Source of the DNA: Bradyrhizobiaceae bacterium
GTDB lineage: Bacteria > Pseudomonadota > Alphaproteobacteria > Rhizobiales > Aestuariivirgaceae
Length of the DNA stretch: 60,977 bases
Reading direction: 5' to 3'
Assembly (NCBI GenBank): GCA_947475225.1
Contig: CANJMQ010000014.1
Location: 1-60,977 of the forward strand
In this document: one piece after another, positions 17,164 to 26,249 of the stretch
How the letters are laid out: the number at the start of each line of letters is the position of its first letter
Numbering within the stretch: the stretch's first letter is position 1
Translations under genes and position numbers: made by a program
The notes under the pieces: generated by a model
The model's database searches: none
What the model was told of the DNA's origin: nothing
The model's input: the letters and a program-made list of their open reading frames with translations, nothing else

Positions 17164-17757
17164 ATGGCACCAAAATTCGAACGCATCGCCCCGGATGAGC
17201 GCCGGGCGCGGCTCATTGAGGCGTCGATCACCTGCCTCGCCAAGGGCGGCATACAGGGCTTTACGGTGGACAACATCTGCCATGAAGCCGGCACCTCGCG
17301 CGGCCTCATCACCCACCACTTCGGCTCCAAGAATGCGCTGCTGGCGGCGATCTATGCCTCGATCTACGGCAAGGTGCTGGAGAACGTCGCGCGTTCTGAG
17401 ATGACGCCGCAGAGCATCGACGAACTCGTCGAGATGATCTTCCGCGACAGTTTCCTGAGCCGTGAGTATCTCAACGTGTGGCTCGCCCTGTGGGGCGAGA
17501 TCGCAGTAAACCCGGCCCTGCAGGTCGAGCACCGCAAGAATTATGCGCTCTACCGCGAGCATATCGCCCGGGCGATCTCGGCCTTCGCGCGTGGCAAGGG
17601 TGTCAAGGTGGACAGCTACGACGTCGCCACCATCCTGATCTCGCTGGTCGACGGGTTGTGGCTGGAGCAGTGCATTGACCAGAGCCTGTTGTCGCTTGAC
17701 CGCGCCAAGGACCTCTGTCGGCGCACACTCAGCGCCGTGCTGATGGGATCAACCTAG
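17164..17757 (+). CDS. TetR-family regulator, BetI-like
   Basis: The protein is 197 residues from the ATG at 17164; in-frame starts at 17107 and 17149 would add residues unlike the family. The N-terminal helix-turn-helix is clear (RLIEASITCLAKGG...TVDNICHEAGTSRGLITHHF). The C-terminal half carries VWLALWGEIAVNPALQ and LVDGLWLEQ, resembling BetI, the choline-sensing repressor. A quaternary-amine-like effector would suit the neighbouring demethylation genes, but that is inference. Its stop shares the tetranucleotide CTAG with the stop of the convergent kinase gene. Confidence 0.85.
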   Translation: MAPKFERIAPDERRARLIEASITCLAKGGIQGFTVDNICHEAGTSRGLITHHFGSKNALLAAIYASIYGKVLENVARSEMTPQSIDELVEMIFRDSFLSREYLNVWLALWGEIAVNPALQVEHRKNYALYREHIARAISAFARGKGVKVDSYDVATILISLVDGLWLEQCIDQSLLSLDRAKDLCRRTLSAVLMGST

Positions 17758-18767
17758 GAGAATCGCCGCAGATAGTCCTCGCACAGCGGCAGGCTGCCGT
17801 CGGTGTAGGCAGCCCCCAGAGACTTCGGGAACTCGGCCTCGATGTGCGAGGCGATCCAGGCGACGAGCAGGATGCGGCGGAGCATCACGAATGTCGGGAT
17901 TTCTGCTTCGTCTTCCTTCGCGAGCGGCAGCACCTTGCGGTAACCTGCCTTCCAGCTTTCGATCAGGTCCGGCGCCTGGGGCTCATGTTCATGGAAGGAA
18001 ACCGGTGTTGCGGCGTCATACATGTACCAGCTGAAGCCGCAGTCATCGAAGTCGATGACCTTCACCGTGGCCCCGTCAATCAGCAGGTTGGTGAGCCGCA
18101 GGTCGGAGTGGATGAGGCCGAAGCGCTCCGGTCCCGTGCCATAGTGCGCCAGGCGCCTGCCGATGAGATTGACGGTGCGCTGGAACAGCCTTTCCTTCTC
18201 GGCGTTCATTCCCACGCCGTCGCGCCAGCGGCCCCAGTGCGGGCGGTCCTCGCCGAGAGCTGTATCGAAGTTCCAGGTGAAGCGCGTGAACCCGGCTGGG
18301 CGCTGCCATTGCCGCGCATGCATGTGCATGCGCGCGGCAGTCTCGCCCAGCACCTCGAAAGAGGCCGTGAGGTCATCGGCGATTCCCGGCTTGGCGCCAG
18401 TTTCCCAGTGGAAGAGAACGACATGGCGCGGCGAGTCCATCAGCGGGTGCACAACATCCTGGATCAGCTGGCCGTCGCGGCCCGCGACGGGCCTCGGCGT
18501 CACAGCCACGCCGTGCTGCCGCAAATCGACGGCCCAGGCGAGCTCTGATGCGATGGCTTGCCGCGACTGATAGCCCTCGCGGTGGACGCGCAGGGCCCAT
18601 CGGCGCCCATCTGGCGCCTCGATCCGGTAGGTCGCATTTTCCGAGAGATTGAGCAGAGCCGCCGTGCTGTTCGGTGGCAAATCATACTGCAACAGCGCGC
18701 GTTGGGCGATGTCCTGCAGGGCGGCCAGTTGTTGCTCGTGCGAGAGAGATTTGAAACCGGTCGTCAT
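17754..18767 (-). CDS. APH-fold kinase (aminoglycoside phosphotransferase family)
   Basis: The 337-residue protein has a phosphotransferase (APH/choline kinase-like) fold: a nucleotide-binding N-lobe (ENATYRIEAPDGRRWALRVHREG), catalytic GLIHSDLRLTNLL (Asp in the HxDLxxxN motif) and the metal-binding VIDFDDCGFSW. These enzymes phosphorylate small alcohols such as choline, homoserine or hydroxylysine as well as antibiotics. It is probably the last gene of the long minus-strand run, 15 bases after a membrane-protein gene. With an AGXT2-like aminotransferase upstream, a catabolic kinase is more likely than a resistance enzyme. The substrate is unknown. Confidence 0.82.
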   Translation of the reverse strand: MTTGFKSLSHEQQLAALQDIAQRALLQYDLPPNSTAALLNLSENATYRIEAPDGRRWALRVHREGYQSRQAIASELAWAVDLRQHGVAVTPRPVAGRDGQLIQDVVHPLMDSPRHVVLFHWETGAKPGIADDLTASFEVLGETAARMHMHARQWQRPAGFTRFTWNFDTALGEDRPHWGRWRDGVGMNAEKERLFQRTVNLIGRRLAHYGTGPERFGLIHSDLRLTNLLIDGATVKVIDFDDCGFSWYMYDAATPVSFHEHEPQAPDLIESWKAGYRKVLPLAKEDEAEIPTFVMLRRILLVAWIASHIEAEFPKSLGAAYTDGSLPLCEDYLRRFS

Positions 18768-18782
18768 GACGTGCGGCCCGCT

Positions 18783-19316
18783 CTATTGTTTTGCCGCGCC
18801 AAAGTATTTTCGCAGCGAGCCGAGATATCTGAAGAATGCGACATGGTCGGCGATGCACATCACAAACACGAAGAAGGTCAGACCGGCCAGTGCATATCCC
18901 GTGAGGCTCAACCGAATCGTCACCAGCGCATCTGGCAGCTCGAATGAGGCCAACGCCATATGACCTCGGCGGAATGCTGAATAGATCATGACCAGGAGCG
19001 CGGCGAGTGTCAGGTGACCGGCAATCGCCGTTGCGAACCAGTAGCGCGTCCACCACGCCAGGAGCGGAATGGCAATGCCTGCGGACAAGCCGATGACCAG
19101 TTTCTCCGGAGTGGGCAGCAGATGCTCGACATATTGCAGCACCGGCATGACGCTCCGGTTGGCGAGCGTCGACAATCGCCACAGCAATTCGCTCTGCGGA
19201 TGCATGTAGAGCAGGCGCCGTACTACCTCGGTGGCCAGCAAAACGGCAAAGAGCAGCGCTGCCAGGCCGTTCTGCAGGGCGATGAAGATATGTGGCTGTA
19301 TCTGCGGTCGTGCCAT
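18783..19316 (-). CDS. Small integral membrane protein, function unknown
   Basis: A 177-residue frame from the ATG at 19316, with an in-frame ATG at 19352 possible. It shows four hydrophobic segments: LAALLFAVLLATEVV, LVIGLSAGIAIPLLAWW, TAIAGHLTLAALLVMIY and YALAGLTFFVFVMCIADHVA. No conserved motif was recognised. It fits between the sulfotransferase-like and kinase genes with short gaps on both sides, suggesting membership of the same transcript. It could be a four-helix accessory protein; whether it is expressed is not certain. Confidence 0.6.
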   Translation of the reverse strand: MARPQIQPHIFIALQNGLAALLFAVLLATEVVRRLLYMHPQSELLWRLSTLANRSVMPVLQYVEHLLPTPEKLVIGLSAGIAIPLLAWWTRYWFATAIAGHLTLAALLVMIYSAFRRGHMALASFELPDALVTIRLSLTGYALAGLTFFVFVMCIADHVAFFRYLGSLRKYFGAAKQ

Positions 19317-19382
19317 GGCTCGGCTTTTTTGTCTCGGACAAGCATGGCGCATTTCCGGCGCTGCGTCACGCCGGATGCGGCC

Positions 19383-20138
19383 TCAGGCGGCGTGGGCCAT
19401 GAGGTTCTGGTAGAAAGGCAGGTGGTGTTCCAGATAGGATCCGAACTTGGCATGGCCTGACGCAAGCTTTTCGAACTCCGCCTCGGTACGCGCCTGTTGT
19501 TCCGGCGTGATGGGGTGGATCGTGTGGCTGGCCATCACCTCGCCATGCCAGGCCTGCACCTGCTGCCAGTCGGCGGGCGCGGGGTCGGTCCAATGCAGAG
19601 CCTGCGGCCTGGGGGAGACGCCCACCGCTGTCCAGTAGCGGTTCATCTGGCCTTGCGGATCTGCCTGAACTGCCTCGCTTTTCATGACGACAGGCGCCCT
19701 GCCGGTGCGCGCCATCACCGCCTCGGCATGGCGCCATTGCGCCTCAAGACCGATTTCCTCGAGCAGCATGTCCGGATCGAGCCTGGCATAGGAGAGAATT
19801 GACGCGCGCGGGTCGCGGATGAGGAAGCTGTGCGTGACGCGGGCGAAGAACTCCGTGTCGGCGGCGATATGCGGCATCACGTAATAGCTCATGTCCTTGA
19901 AGAACACCGGCGCATGCTCGGCCTTGGCGAGGATCATGTCGCGGATGGCCTCGTAGCTCCGGGGATGATCGTCCATGGCATCGAAGTGCGGCATCTGCCG
20001 GGTTGAGCGGTTGATGTAGTAGTCGTACATGAAGGGCTCATGCAGGCAGTCGAGATCGCCGCGCGCGCGCATGATGCGCTCGAAGGCCGTGGACATGGAG
20101 CGCGGGTGCGACCACAGCGCGATGATCGGATGGCTCAC
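19383..20138 (-). CDS. Sulfotransferase-fold P-loop protein
   Basis: The protein is 251 residues from a GTG at 20138 that overlaps the aminotransferase stop by 4 bases (GTGA); the open frame upstream of this is a shadow of the aminotransferase. The N-terminus IIALWSHPRSMSTAFERIM matches the 5'-phosphosulfate-binding loop of sulfotransferases, and SFLIRDPRASILSYARLD resembles the 3'-phosphate-binding region. Proteins of this kind are widespread but mostly uncharacterised, and some are mis-annotated as branched-chain aminotransferase. Translational coupling ties it to the aminotransferase. Whether it sulfates a small molecule is inference. Confidence 0.75.
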   Translation of the reverse strand: MSHPIIALWSHPRSMSTAFERIMRARGDLDCLHEPFMYDYYINRSTRQMPHFDAMDDHPRSYEAIRDMILAKAEHAPVFFKDMSYYVMPHIAADTEFFARVTHSFLIRDPRASILSYARLDPDMLLEEIGLEAQWRHAEAVMARTGRAPVVMKSEAVQADPQGQMNRYWTAVGVSPRPQALHWTDPAPADWQQVQAWHGEVMASHTIHPITPEQQARTEAEFEKLASGHAKFGSYLEHHLPFYQNLMAHAA

Positions 20139-21445
20139 GCCGTGACCTCCGTGAAGGCGCGATCGAGTCCCGCAGCCACGTGGTCTACGTCGGCCAGCGT
20201 CAGGCACATCGGCGGCACCATGCGGAGCACCGAGCGGTGCGGGCCGGACTTCGACAGGATCAGTCCCTGTTCGCGGCAGTTTTCGAAGACCGCCGCGGTG
20301 ATGTCGGCGTCCGGCTCCTTGGTGCGGCGGTCCTTGACCATCTCGATCGCCAGCATCAGGCCGCGGCCGCGCACATCGCCGATTGCCGTGTGGCGCTGCT
20401 GCAGGTCCTTGAGACGGGCCAGCAGCGCGCTTCCCACGTTGCGGGCGTTGTCCTGCGTCTTCTCCTCGCGGATCACCTGCAGAACGGCGCGGCCCGCCGC
20501 ACAGCTCGTCGGATTGGCGCCATAGGTGTGGAACATGAACTTGTCGGCCATCACGTCGCCGATGGATTTTTTTGCCATTACGGCACCGAGCGGGAAGCCG
20601 TTGCCGATGCCCTTGGCCATCACAACGATGTCCGGCACCACGCCGTCGGCCTCGAAGCCCCACATGTGGTCTCCCGTGCGGCCGAAGCCAGATTGCACCT
20701 CATCCGCGATGTAGAGCCCGCCCGCCGCGCGCACCCTTTCGGCAGCGCCCGACATGTAGCCCGGAGGCATTTCGACGATGCCGCCATAGCCCTGGACGCT
20801 CTCGACGAAGATGCCAGCCACCTTGCCGGTTGTCGCGTTGGCGATGGTGCGCTCGATCTCATCGAGATAGGGCTCGGTGCCAGGGCCGAAGATGCCACGG
20901 TACTGGTTCGGCTCGGCCACGAAGGCGACGTTGCCCGGCATGCCCGGGTGGCGGAAGCCGGCGATGCCGGTGAGTGATTGTGCGGCCGAGGTGGGGCCAT
21001 GATAGGCGGTGCGCAGTGCGAGGAGGTCAAGGTTGCCGGTATAGGTGCGGGCCATCACCATGGCGAGGTCGACGGCCTCCGAGCCGGAGTTGGTGAAGTG
21101 CACCACCCAGTCATGGCCCTTGGGCATGGTCGCGGCGAGTTCCTCGGCGAAATGCGCCGGCACGGGATGGTAGAACATGGTGGTGCAGTGGGTGAGTTCC
21201 TGCGCCTGGGCCATTGCCGCGTTGACGACGGTGGGGTGGGAGTGGCCCACCGAGATGCAGACGTTCATGCCAAGGAGGTCGGTGTATTTCTTGCCGTCCA
21301 CATCCCAGAGGTACTGCATGGCGCCCTTGCGGAAGACGAGCGGGTCCTTGAAGGGCACGAACTTGCGCTGCGAGGCGGCGTAATAAGTGTTGCGGCGGCG
21401 GGCCGTTGCCTCAACCGTCCAGTCGATGTCGAGTGCGTCTTTCAT
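20135..21445 (-). CDS. Class III PLP aminotransferase, AGXT2-like
   Basis: The 436-residue protein is a class III aminotransferase with the PLP-binding lysine in VVMAKGIGNGFPLGAV (Lys278), NSGSEAVDLAMVMAR (~119-133) and IADEVQSGFGRTG. The closest resemblance I can recall is alanine-glyoxylate aminotransferase 2, which transaminates glyoxylate, beta-aminoisobutyrate and methylated arginines. The related phospho-lyases (ethanolamine-phosphate, phosphohydroxylysine) share the fold and also fit the kinase gene nearby. Downstream of two demethylases it may handle the demethylated amino acid. It follows the second flavoprotein gene by 14 bases. Confidence 0.85.
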   Translation of the reverse strand: MKDALDIDWTVEATARRRNTYYAASQRKFVPFKDPLVFRKGAMQYLWDVDGKKYTDLLGMNVCISVGHSHPTVVNAAMAQAQELTHCTTMFYHPVPAHFAEELAATMPKGHDWVVHFTNSGSEAVDLAMVMARTYTGNLDLLALRTAYHGPTSAAQSLTGIAGFRHPGMPGNVAFVAEPNQYRGIFGPGTEPYLDEIERTIANATTGKVAGIFVESVQGYGGIVEMPPGYMSGAAERVRAAGGLYIADEVQSGFGRTGDHMWGFEADGVVPDIVVMAKGIGNGFPLGAVMAKKSIGDVMADKFMFHTYGANPTSCAAGRAVLQVIREEKTQDNARNVGSALLARLKDLQQRHTAIGDVRGRGLMLAIEMVKDRRTKEPDADITAAVFENCREQGLILSKSGPHRSVLRMVPPMCLTLADVDHVAAGLDRAFTEVTA

Positions 21446-21459
21446 GCCACGTCTCCGGT

Positions 21460-23856
21460 TCAGGCCTTGAGCTTCAGGTTCTGCGGATCATAGGGCGGGC
21501 TGGTGAGTATGCGGGTGGCTCGTTCGCGCCCCAGCAGCTTGACCGTGAGACCCTCGCACATATCCCGCTCACGCAGGAAGGCAAGGGCCAGTGACTTGCC
21601 AACGCGGTGTCCAAAGGCGCCCGAGGTGATGACGCCGACGGGGCGGCCCTGGGCGAAGACCGTGTGTGAATAGAACGGCTCCACCTCGCCGTCGGTGTCG
21701 ATCTCCAGCAGCACCATGTCCCAGCCGGGCTGGCGCTTCAGCATTGCATTGCGGCCGATGAAGTCGCGGCCCTCGGGCTTGACGAGGAAGCCGAGGCCGG
21801 TTTCCAGCGGCGAGCGCTCCGTGGTCAGGTCCATGCCCCAGCCCCGATAGCCCTTCTCGAGCCGCATGGAATTCGCCGCATAGGCGCCATAGTAGCCTAT
21901 ACCGGAGGGCTTTCCGGCCTCCTCCAGCGCGCGGAAGAGCTCTGCGGCGTGGGCGCGGTCGACGTGCAGTTCAAAGCCCTTCTCGCCAACATAGGAGACG
22001 CGGAGCACGCGGGCGGGAATGCCGGCCACGTTCATCTCACGCGCCGAGAGCCAGGAAAGGCCTGTAATATCGGCAAGCCTGCCCAAGACCTCTGCGGAGA
22101 CAGGCCCCATCAGGCCGATGACCGCCAGTTCATCGGTGCGGTTGGCGATGGTGACATCGAAGCCGCTGGCGCGGGCGTTGAGAAGGTCGAGGTCCATCTC
22201 CTCGGCTGCTGCGGCGGAGTTGAGATAGGCGCGGTCCGGCGCAAAGATGGTGACCGTGAATTCCGACGCGACCCCGCCCGCCGGGGTGAGCGCATGGGTG
22301 AGGCCGATGCGGCCCAACTTCGGCGGGCTGTTGGCGCCGAGCGCATCGAGGACGCGCAGCGTGTCCGGCCCGGTCACGTCGAACTTCGAGAAGACGGAAA
22401 GGTCGGCCAGCGCCACGCGGTTTGCAACAGCGTCCACTTCGCGCGCCACTGCGTCGAACCAGTTGGTGCGGCGGAAGCTGTCGCGCGTTTCGTCATGGGG
22501 TTTCGTGGAAAACCAGTTCGGACGCTCCGCACCATGCGCTGATCCCATCACGGCGCCGCGCTCCCGCATGAGATCATGAAGTGGCGAGGTGCGGAGGTTG
22601 CGGGCGGCGGGGCGTTCCTCGAAGGGATAATGCACGCCGAACTGCAGGCCGAAGCATTCGATCGCCTTTTCGATGCGGAAGCTGCGGTTTGCCCAGGGAC
22701 CGAAGCGGCGGCTGTCAACCGCGAGGGCATCCATGGGCGGTGCGCCATGCGTCATCCAATGAGCCAGGAACTTGCCCGCCCCGCCACCTTCCATCACGCC
22801 CATCGACGAACCGGTGAGCAGCCACGCATTGGGCGCGCCATGGGCCGGGCCGATGAGCGGATTTGCATCGGGCGTGAAGGTGATGGGGCCGTTGACGACC
22901 GTTTTGACGCCAGCGGTGGCCAGCGCGGGAACCCGCGCCATCGCCCACTCGATGATGTGTTCGACGCGGTCGAGGTCGGGGGCCATGAGTTCCGCGCCGA
23001 ACTCCGGTGGCACACCATCGGGTGACCAGACCTGTGCCTCCTTCTCATAGGGGCCGAGGATGAAGCCGTCGCGCTCCTGGCGGCAGTACCAGCTCTCCTC
23101 CGGGTCGCGGATGATGGGCAGTTCGGCTGCGCCCGCCTTCTGGCGTTCGGCGATGGCGGGCACCGTGTCCGTGACCAGATACTGGTGCAGCACCGGCACG
23201 GACGGAACGTTGACGCCCATCATGCGGCCAACTTCGAAGCCCCATGTGCCGGCTGCGTTGACGATGTGCAGGGCCTTGAGCGTGCCGTTCTTCGTCTCCA
23301 CCACCCAGCGGCCATTCTCATGGCGGATGGCATGGACGGGATTGTAGCGCTGGATCAGCGCGCCGTGGCGCTGCGCCACCTTGGCCATGGCATTGGTGGC
23401 GAGCGACGGATCGACGTGGCCGTCATCGGGTTCGTAGATGCCGCCCAGGAGGCCGTCGAGCACGGCGAGCGGATGGAGTTCCGCGATGCGCTTCTGGTCG
23501 ATGATTTCCAGCGGATAGCCGGTGAACTCGGACAGCCCCGCGACATGGCGGAACTCGTCCATGCGGTCGGGGTTGCGCGTCACGCGCATGGCGCCGGAGC
23601 GATGGAAGCCGCAGCTCTCGCCTGTCTCCTCCGGCAGGATGTCGCGGTAGAGGCGCACCGAGGTGGCGCGCAGTTCCTGAATGGTGGGATTGTGGGCAAA
23701 ATGCGTGCACAGGCCCGCGGCATGCCAGGTTGAGCCATGCGTGAGGTCGTTCTTCTCGACCAGCACGATATCCGTCCAGCCTGCCTTGGCGAGGTGATAG
23801 AGCAGCGAGCAGCCCATGGCGCCGCCACCGATGATCACCACGTTCACGTCCGTCAT
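21460..23856 (-). CDS. FAD/GcvT-domain N-demethylase (sarcosine/dimethylglycine dehydrogenase-like), copy B
   Basis: The 798-residue protein has an N-terminal DAO-type FAD domain with GGGAMG at 10-15 and a histidine in GSTWHAAG (His45), the position that binds FAD covalently in dimethylglycine and sarcosine dehydrogenases. An FAO_M linker with YPFEERPAARNLRTSPLHD follows. The C-terminal half is an aminomethyltransferase (GcvT) domain (DLSVFSKFDVTGPDTLRVL, VGEKGFELHV, GVITSGAFGHRVGKSLALAF) that would load the oxidised methyl onto tetrahydrofolate. Electrons would go to an ETF. Its ATG overlaps the end of copy A by 4 bases. The exact N-methyl substrate is unknown. Confidence 0.9.
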   Translation of the reverse strand: MTDVNVVIIGGGAMGCSLLYHLAKAGWTDIVLVEKNDLTHGSTWHAAGLCTHFAHNPTIQELRATSVRLYRDILPEETGESCGFHRSGAMRVTRNPDRMDEFRHVAGLSEFTGYPLEIIDQKRIAELHPLAVLDGLLGGIYEPDDGHVDPSLATNAMAKVAQRHGALIQRYNPVHAIRHENGRWVVETKNGTLKALHIVNAAGTWGFEVGRMMGVNVPSVPVLHQYLVTDTVPAIAERQKAGAAELPIIRDPEESWYCRQERDGFILGPYEKEAQVWSPDGVPPEFGAELMAPDLDRVEHIIEWAMARVPALATAGVKTVVNGPITFTPDANPLIGPAHGAPNAWLLTGSSMGVMEGGGAGKFLAHWMTHGAPPMDALAVDSRRFGPWANRSFRIEKAIECFGLQFGVHYPFEERPAARNLRTSPLHDLMRERGAVMGSAHGAERPNWFSTKPHDETRDSFRRTNWFDAVAREVDAVANRVALADLSVFSKFDVTGPDTLRVLDALGANSPPKLGRIGLTHALTPAGGVASEFTVTIFAPDRAYLNSAAAAEEMDLDLLNARASGFDVTIANRTDELAVIGLMGPVSAEVLGRLADITGLSWLSAREMNVAGIPARVLRVSYVGEKGFELHVDRAHAAELFRALEEAGKPSGIGYYGAYAANSMRLEKGYRGWGMDLTTERSPLETGLGFLVKPEGRDFIGRNAMLKRQPGWDMVLLEIDTDGEVEPFYSHTVFAQGRPVGVITSGAFGHRVGKSLALAFLRERDMCEGLTVKLLGRERATRILTSPPYDPQNLKLKA

Positions 23857-26249
23857 GCCGTCATCCTTTCGCCACGCGGATCATATGGCGGCTTCGGCAG
23901 CATCGCTGTCGCATATCTTGTTCCTGCGATGTTGACTTCAAATTGCCGCTGTGAGGTTTGCGCTGCCGTCTCACCCGGCGCCACCCTCACCAGGGCCAGC
24001 GCGAGGGTGAGGCCGGTGCGCATGCCCCGTGCACCCGATGTGGTGAGGCCAACCACCTTGCCGTTCTCAAGCACCGGTTCGTCATGGACGACGAGTGGCA
24101 TGCCTTCGATGGAGAGCAGGACGAGCCTCTGTGTGATGCCCTGTTGCTTTTGCTTCTCAAGCGCTGCCTTGCCACGGAAGTCCTTCGACCAGTCGATGGT
24201 GAAGCCGAGGCCTGCCTCCAGCGGCGTGATCTCGGGCCCGACGTCGTGTCCCCAGTGGCGGTAGCTCTTTTCGATGCGGCAGCCGTTGAGGGCATAGTGG
24301 CCCATCGGTTTGGCACCCTGTGCGATCAATGCGTCGAACACTGTGGCGGCGCCGTGGTTGGCGACGGTGATCTCCCAGCCCAGTTCGCCGACATAGGAGA
24401 TGCGTGTGGCGAGGCAGCGTGTTCCGGCGAGCGTCACCTTGCGCGCTGACGAAAAAGTGAAGTCGCCCCAGTTGTCGCCGGACAGTGCCGTGAGAGTGGA
24501 CCGCGCGGCCGCACCCATGACGCCGATGATGCAGAAGTCCTCCGTGCGGTCCTCGATGGTCACATCGCGCCCGCCCGCCGCGCGCCGCAGCAGGGCAAGG
24601 TCGCGCCGCCGTGTCGCGGCGCCGGAGATGATGCGAAGGCGGTCCGCGGAGAGCCGTGTCACGGTGACGTCCGCCTCGATGCCGCCGCGTGCATTGAGCA
24701 GCGGCGTGTAGACGGCGCGCCCCACCGCCACCTCCATTTGCGCCGCAGCCAGATGGTTGAGCAGGGACAGAGCATCCGGGCCCGAGACGTCGATCTTGGT
24801 GAAGGGTGTCAAGTCAAGCAGCACCGCGCCGTGCTGCATCACGGCGGCTTCGCGTTCGGCGATCGTCTGCCACGGCTGACTGCCGCTCGTGGAATAGGGC
24901 AGGGTGCGCTCCGCCTCGCTTGCCGCATACCACAGCCCGCGCTCCCAGCCGACGGTGAGGCCGAAGACCGCGCCCTGTGCGGCCCAACTGTCATGCAGTG
25001 GCGATTGGCGCAGGCCGCGCCCGGCCGTGGGGTGCTTGAAGGGCCAGTGCACGGCGAAGAGATCGGAGACTGCTTCCTTCATGCGCGCGCGCATGTGGGT
25101 GCCGGTTGCTGCCTTCGGGTCGGCGCGGGCGATGTCGACGCCCCACAGGTCGCGCGGTTCTTCACCGTTGACGATCCAGTCGGCAAGCACGTCGCCGATC
25201 CCCGCCGAACTCATGATGCCGACCGAGTTCATGCCGGCGGCCACATAGAGCCCGTCGATTTCCGGCGTCTCGCCGATATAGGGGCGGGTGTCGGCGGTGA
25301 AGCTTTCGGGCCCGTTCATGAAACGCTGGATGCCGGTGTCGGCGAGCTGCGGGATGAGGGCGAGGGCGGCTTCCATGAACGGGCCGAACTGGTTCCAGTC
25401 CTCCGGCATTTCGAGGAAGGCGCGGTCGCCCTCGGGGCCATAGGGATCCCACACCTTGGCATCGGGTTCGAAGCCGCCGATGACGAGGCGGCCGGCATCG
25501 CCCTTCACATAGATGCCGGTGTCGAGATCGCGCACCACGGGGAAGGGGTTGGGCAGGCCCGGCATCGGCTCGGTGACGATGTACATATGCTCGACGGCCT
25601 GCAGCGGCAGGGCGACGCCTGCCTCGTCCGCCAGCTTCCTTGACCATGCACCGGCGCAGAGAACAATTTTCTCAGCCGAAAGCGTGCTGCCGTCTGAGAG
25701 TTCGACGCCGGTGGCGCGGCCCTTGTGCGTGAGGATGCGGCGAACACCCGTGCCCTCGCGGATGCTGGCGCCGTGGTTCTTCGCGGCGCGGGCATAGGCC
25801 ATGCAGAGGTCGACCGGGTTGACGTTCGCATCTTCCGGCACCATCAGCGCACCGACGTGGTGCTGAAGCGCCAGTTGCGGAACGGCGACCTCCTGCGGTG
25901 CGACGATGGACGGGGTGAGGCCCATGTGGCGGCCCACCGCGCAGATGCGCTTCAGCTCATCCATGCGCTCGGGCACGCGGGCCAGCCAGTAGCCGCCGGT
26001 GCGGCGGTAGCCGGTACTCATGCCGGTCTCGGCTTCAAGCCGCGGGAACAGTTCAAGCGCGTGCGAGGCGAGCCTCGTCATGGCCGCGGTGGCGCGCAAG
26101 GGGCCGACAATGCCTGCGGCATGCCAGCTGGTGCCGGAGGTGAGCTGGTTGCGCTCCAGCAGCACCACATCCTTTGCGCCGCGCTTGCCCAGGTGATAGG
26201 CGACGCTCAGGCCCACGGCACCGCCGCCGATGATGATGACCTGCGGCAT
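23853..26249 (-). CDS. FAD/GcvT-domain N-demethylase (sarcosine/dimethylglycine dehydrogenase-like), copy A
   Basis: The 798-residue paralogue has the same length and domain order as its neighbour. The FAD-binding GGGAVG lies at 8-13, the probable flavinylation histidine is in GTSWHAAG (His43), and the linker contains WPFKHPTAGRGLRQSPLHD. The GcvT half carries DLTPFTKIDVSGPDALSLL, YVGELGWEITV and GLTTSGARGMRTGLTLAL. It should oxidise an N-methyl amino acid and pass the C1 unit to folate. Clear divergence from copy B suggests successive or different substrates rather than a recent duplication. It starts within the last base of the MttB-like stop. Confidence 0.9.
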   Translation of the reverse strand: MPQVIIIGGGAVGLSVAYHLGKRGAKDVVLLERNQLTSGTSWHAAGIVGPLRATAAMTRLASHALELFPRLEAETGMSTGYRRTGGYWLARVPERMDELKRICAVGRHMGLTPSIVAPQEVAVPQLALQHHVGALMVPEDANVNPVDLCMAYARAAKNHGASIREGTGVRRILTHKGRATGVELSDGSTLSAEKIVLCAGAWSRKLADEAGVALPLQAVEHMYIVTEPMPGLPNPFPVVRDLDTGIYVKGDAGRLVIGGFEPDAKVWDPYGPEGDRAFLEMPEDWNQFGPFMEAALALIPQLADTGIQRFMNGPESFTADTRPYIGETPEIDGLYVAAGMNSVGIMSSAGIGDVLADWIVNGEEPRDLWGVDIARADPKAATGTHMRARMKEAVSDLFAVHWPFKHPTAGRGLRQSPLHDSWAAQGAVFGLTVGWERGLWYAASEAERTLPYSTSGSQPWQTIAEREAAVMQHGAVLLDLTPFTKIDVSGPDALSLLNHLAAAQMEVAVGRAVYTPLLNARGGIEADVTVTRLSADRLRIISGAATRRRDLALLRRAAGGRDVTIEDRTEDFCIIGVMGAAARSTLTALSGDNWGDFTFSSARKVTLAGTRCLATRISYVGELGWEITVANHGAATVFDALIAQGAKPMGHYALNGCRIEKSYRHWGHDVGPEITPLEAGLGFTIDWSKDFRGKAALEKQKQQGITQRLVLLSIEGMPLVVHDEPVLENGKVVGLTTSGARGMRTGLTLALALVRVAPGETAAQTSQRQFEVNIAGTRYATAMLPKPPYDPRGERMTA

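Noticed and set aside
20139..20663. Long N-terminal extension of the sulfotransferase-fold protein
   Set aside because: It is the aminotransferase gene read in a different frame; the sulfotransferase P-loop begins only after the GTG at 20138.
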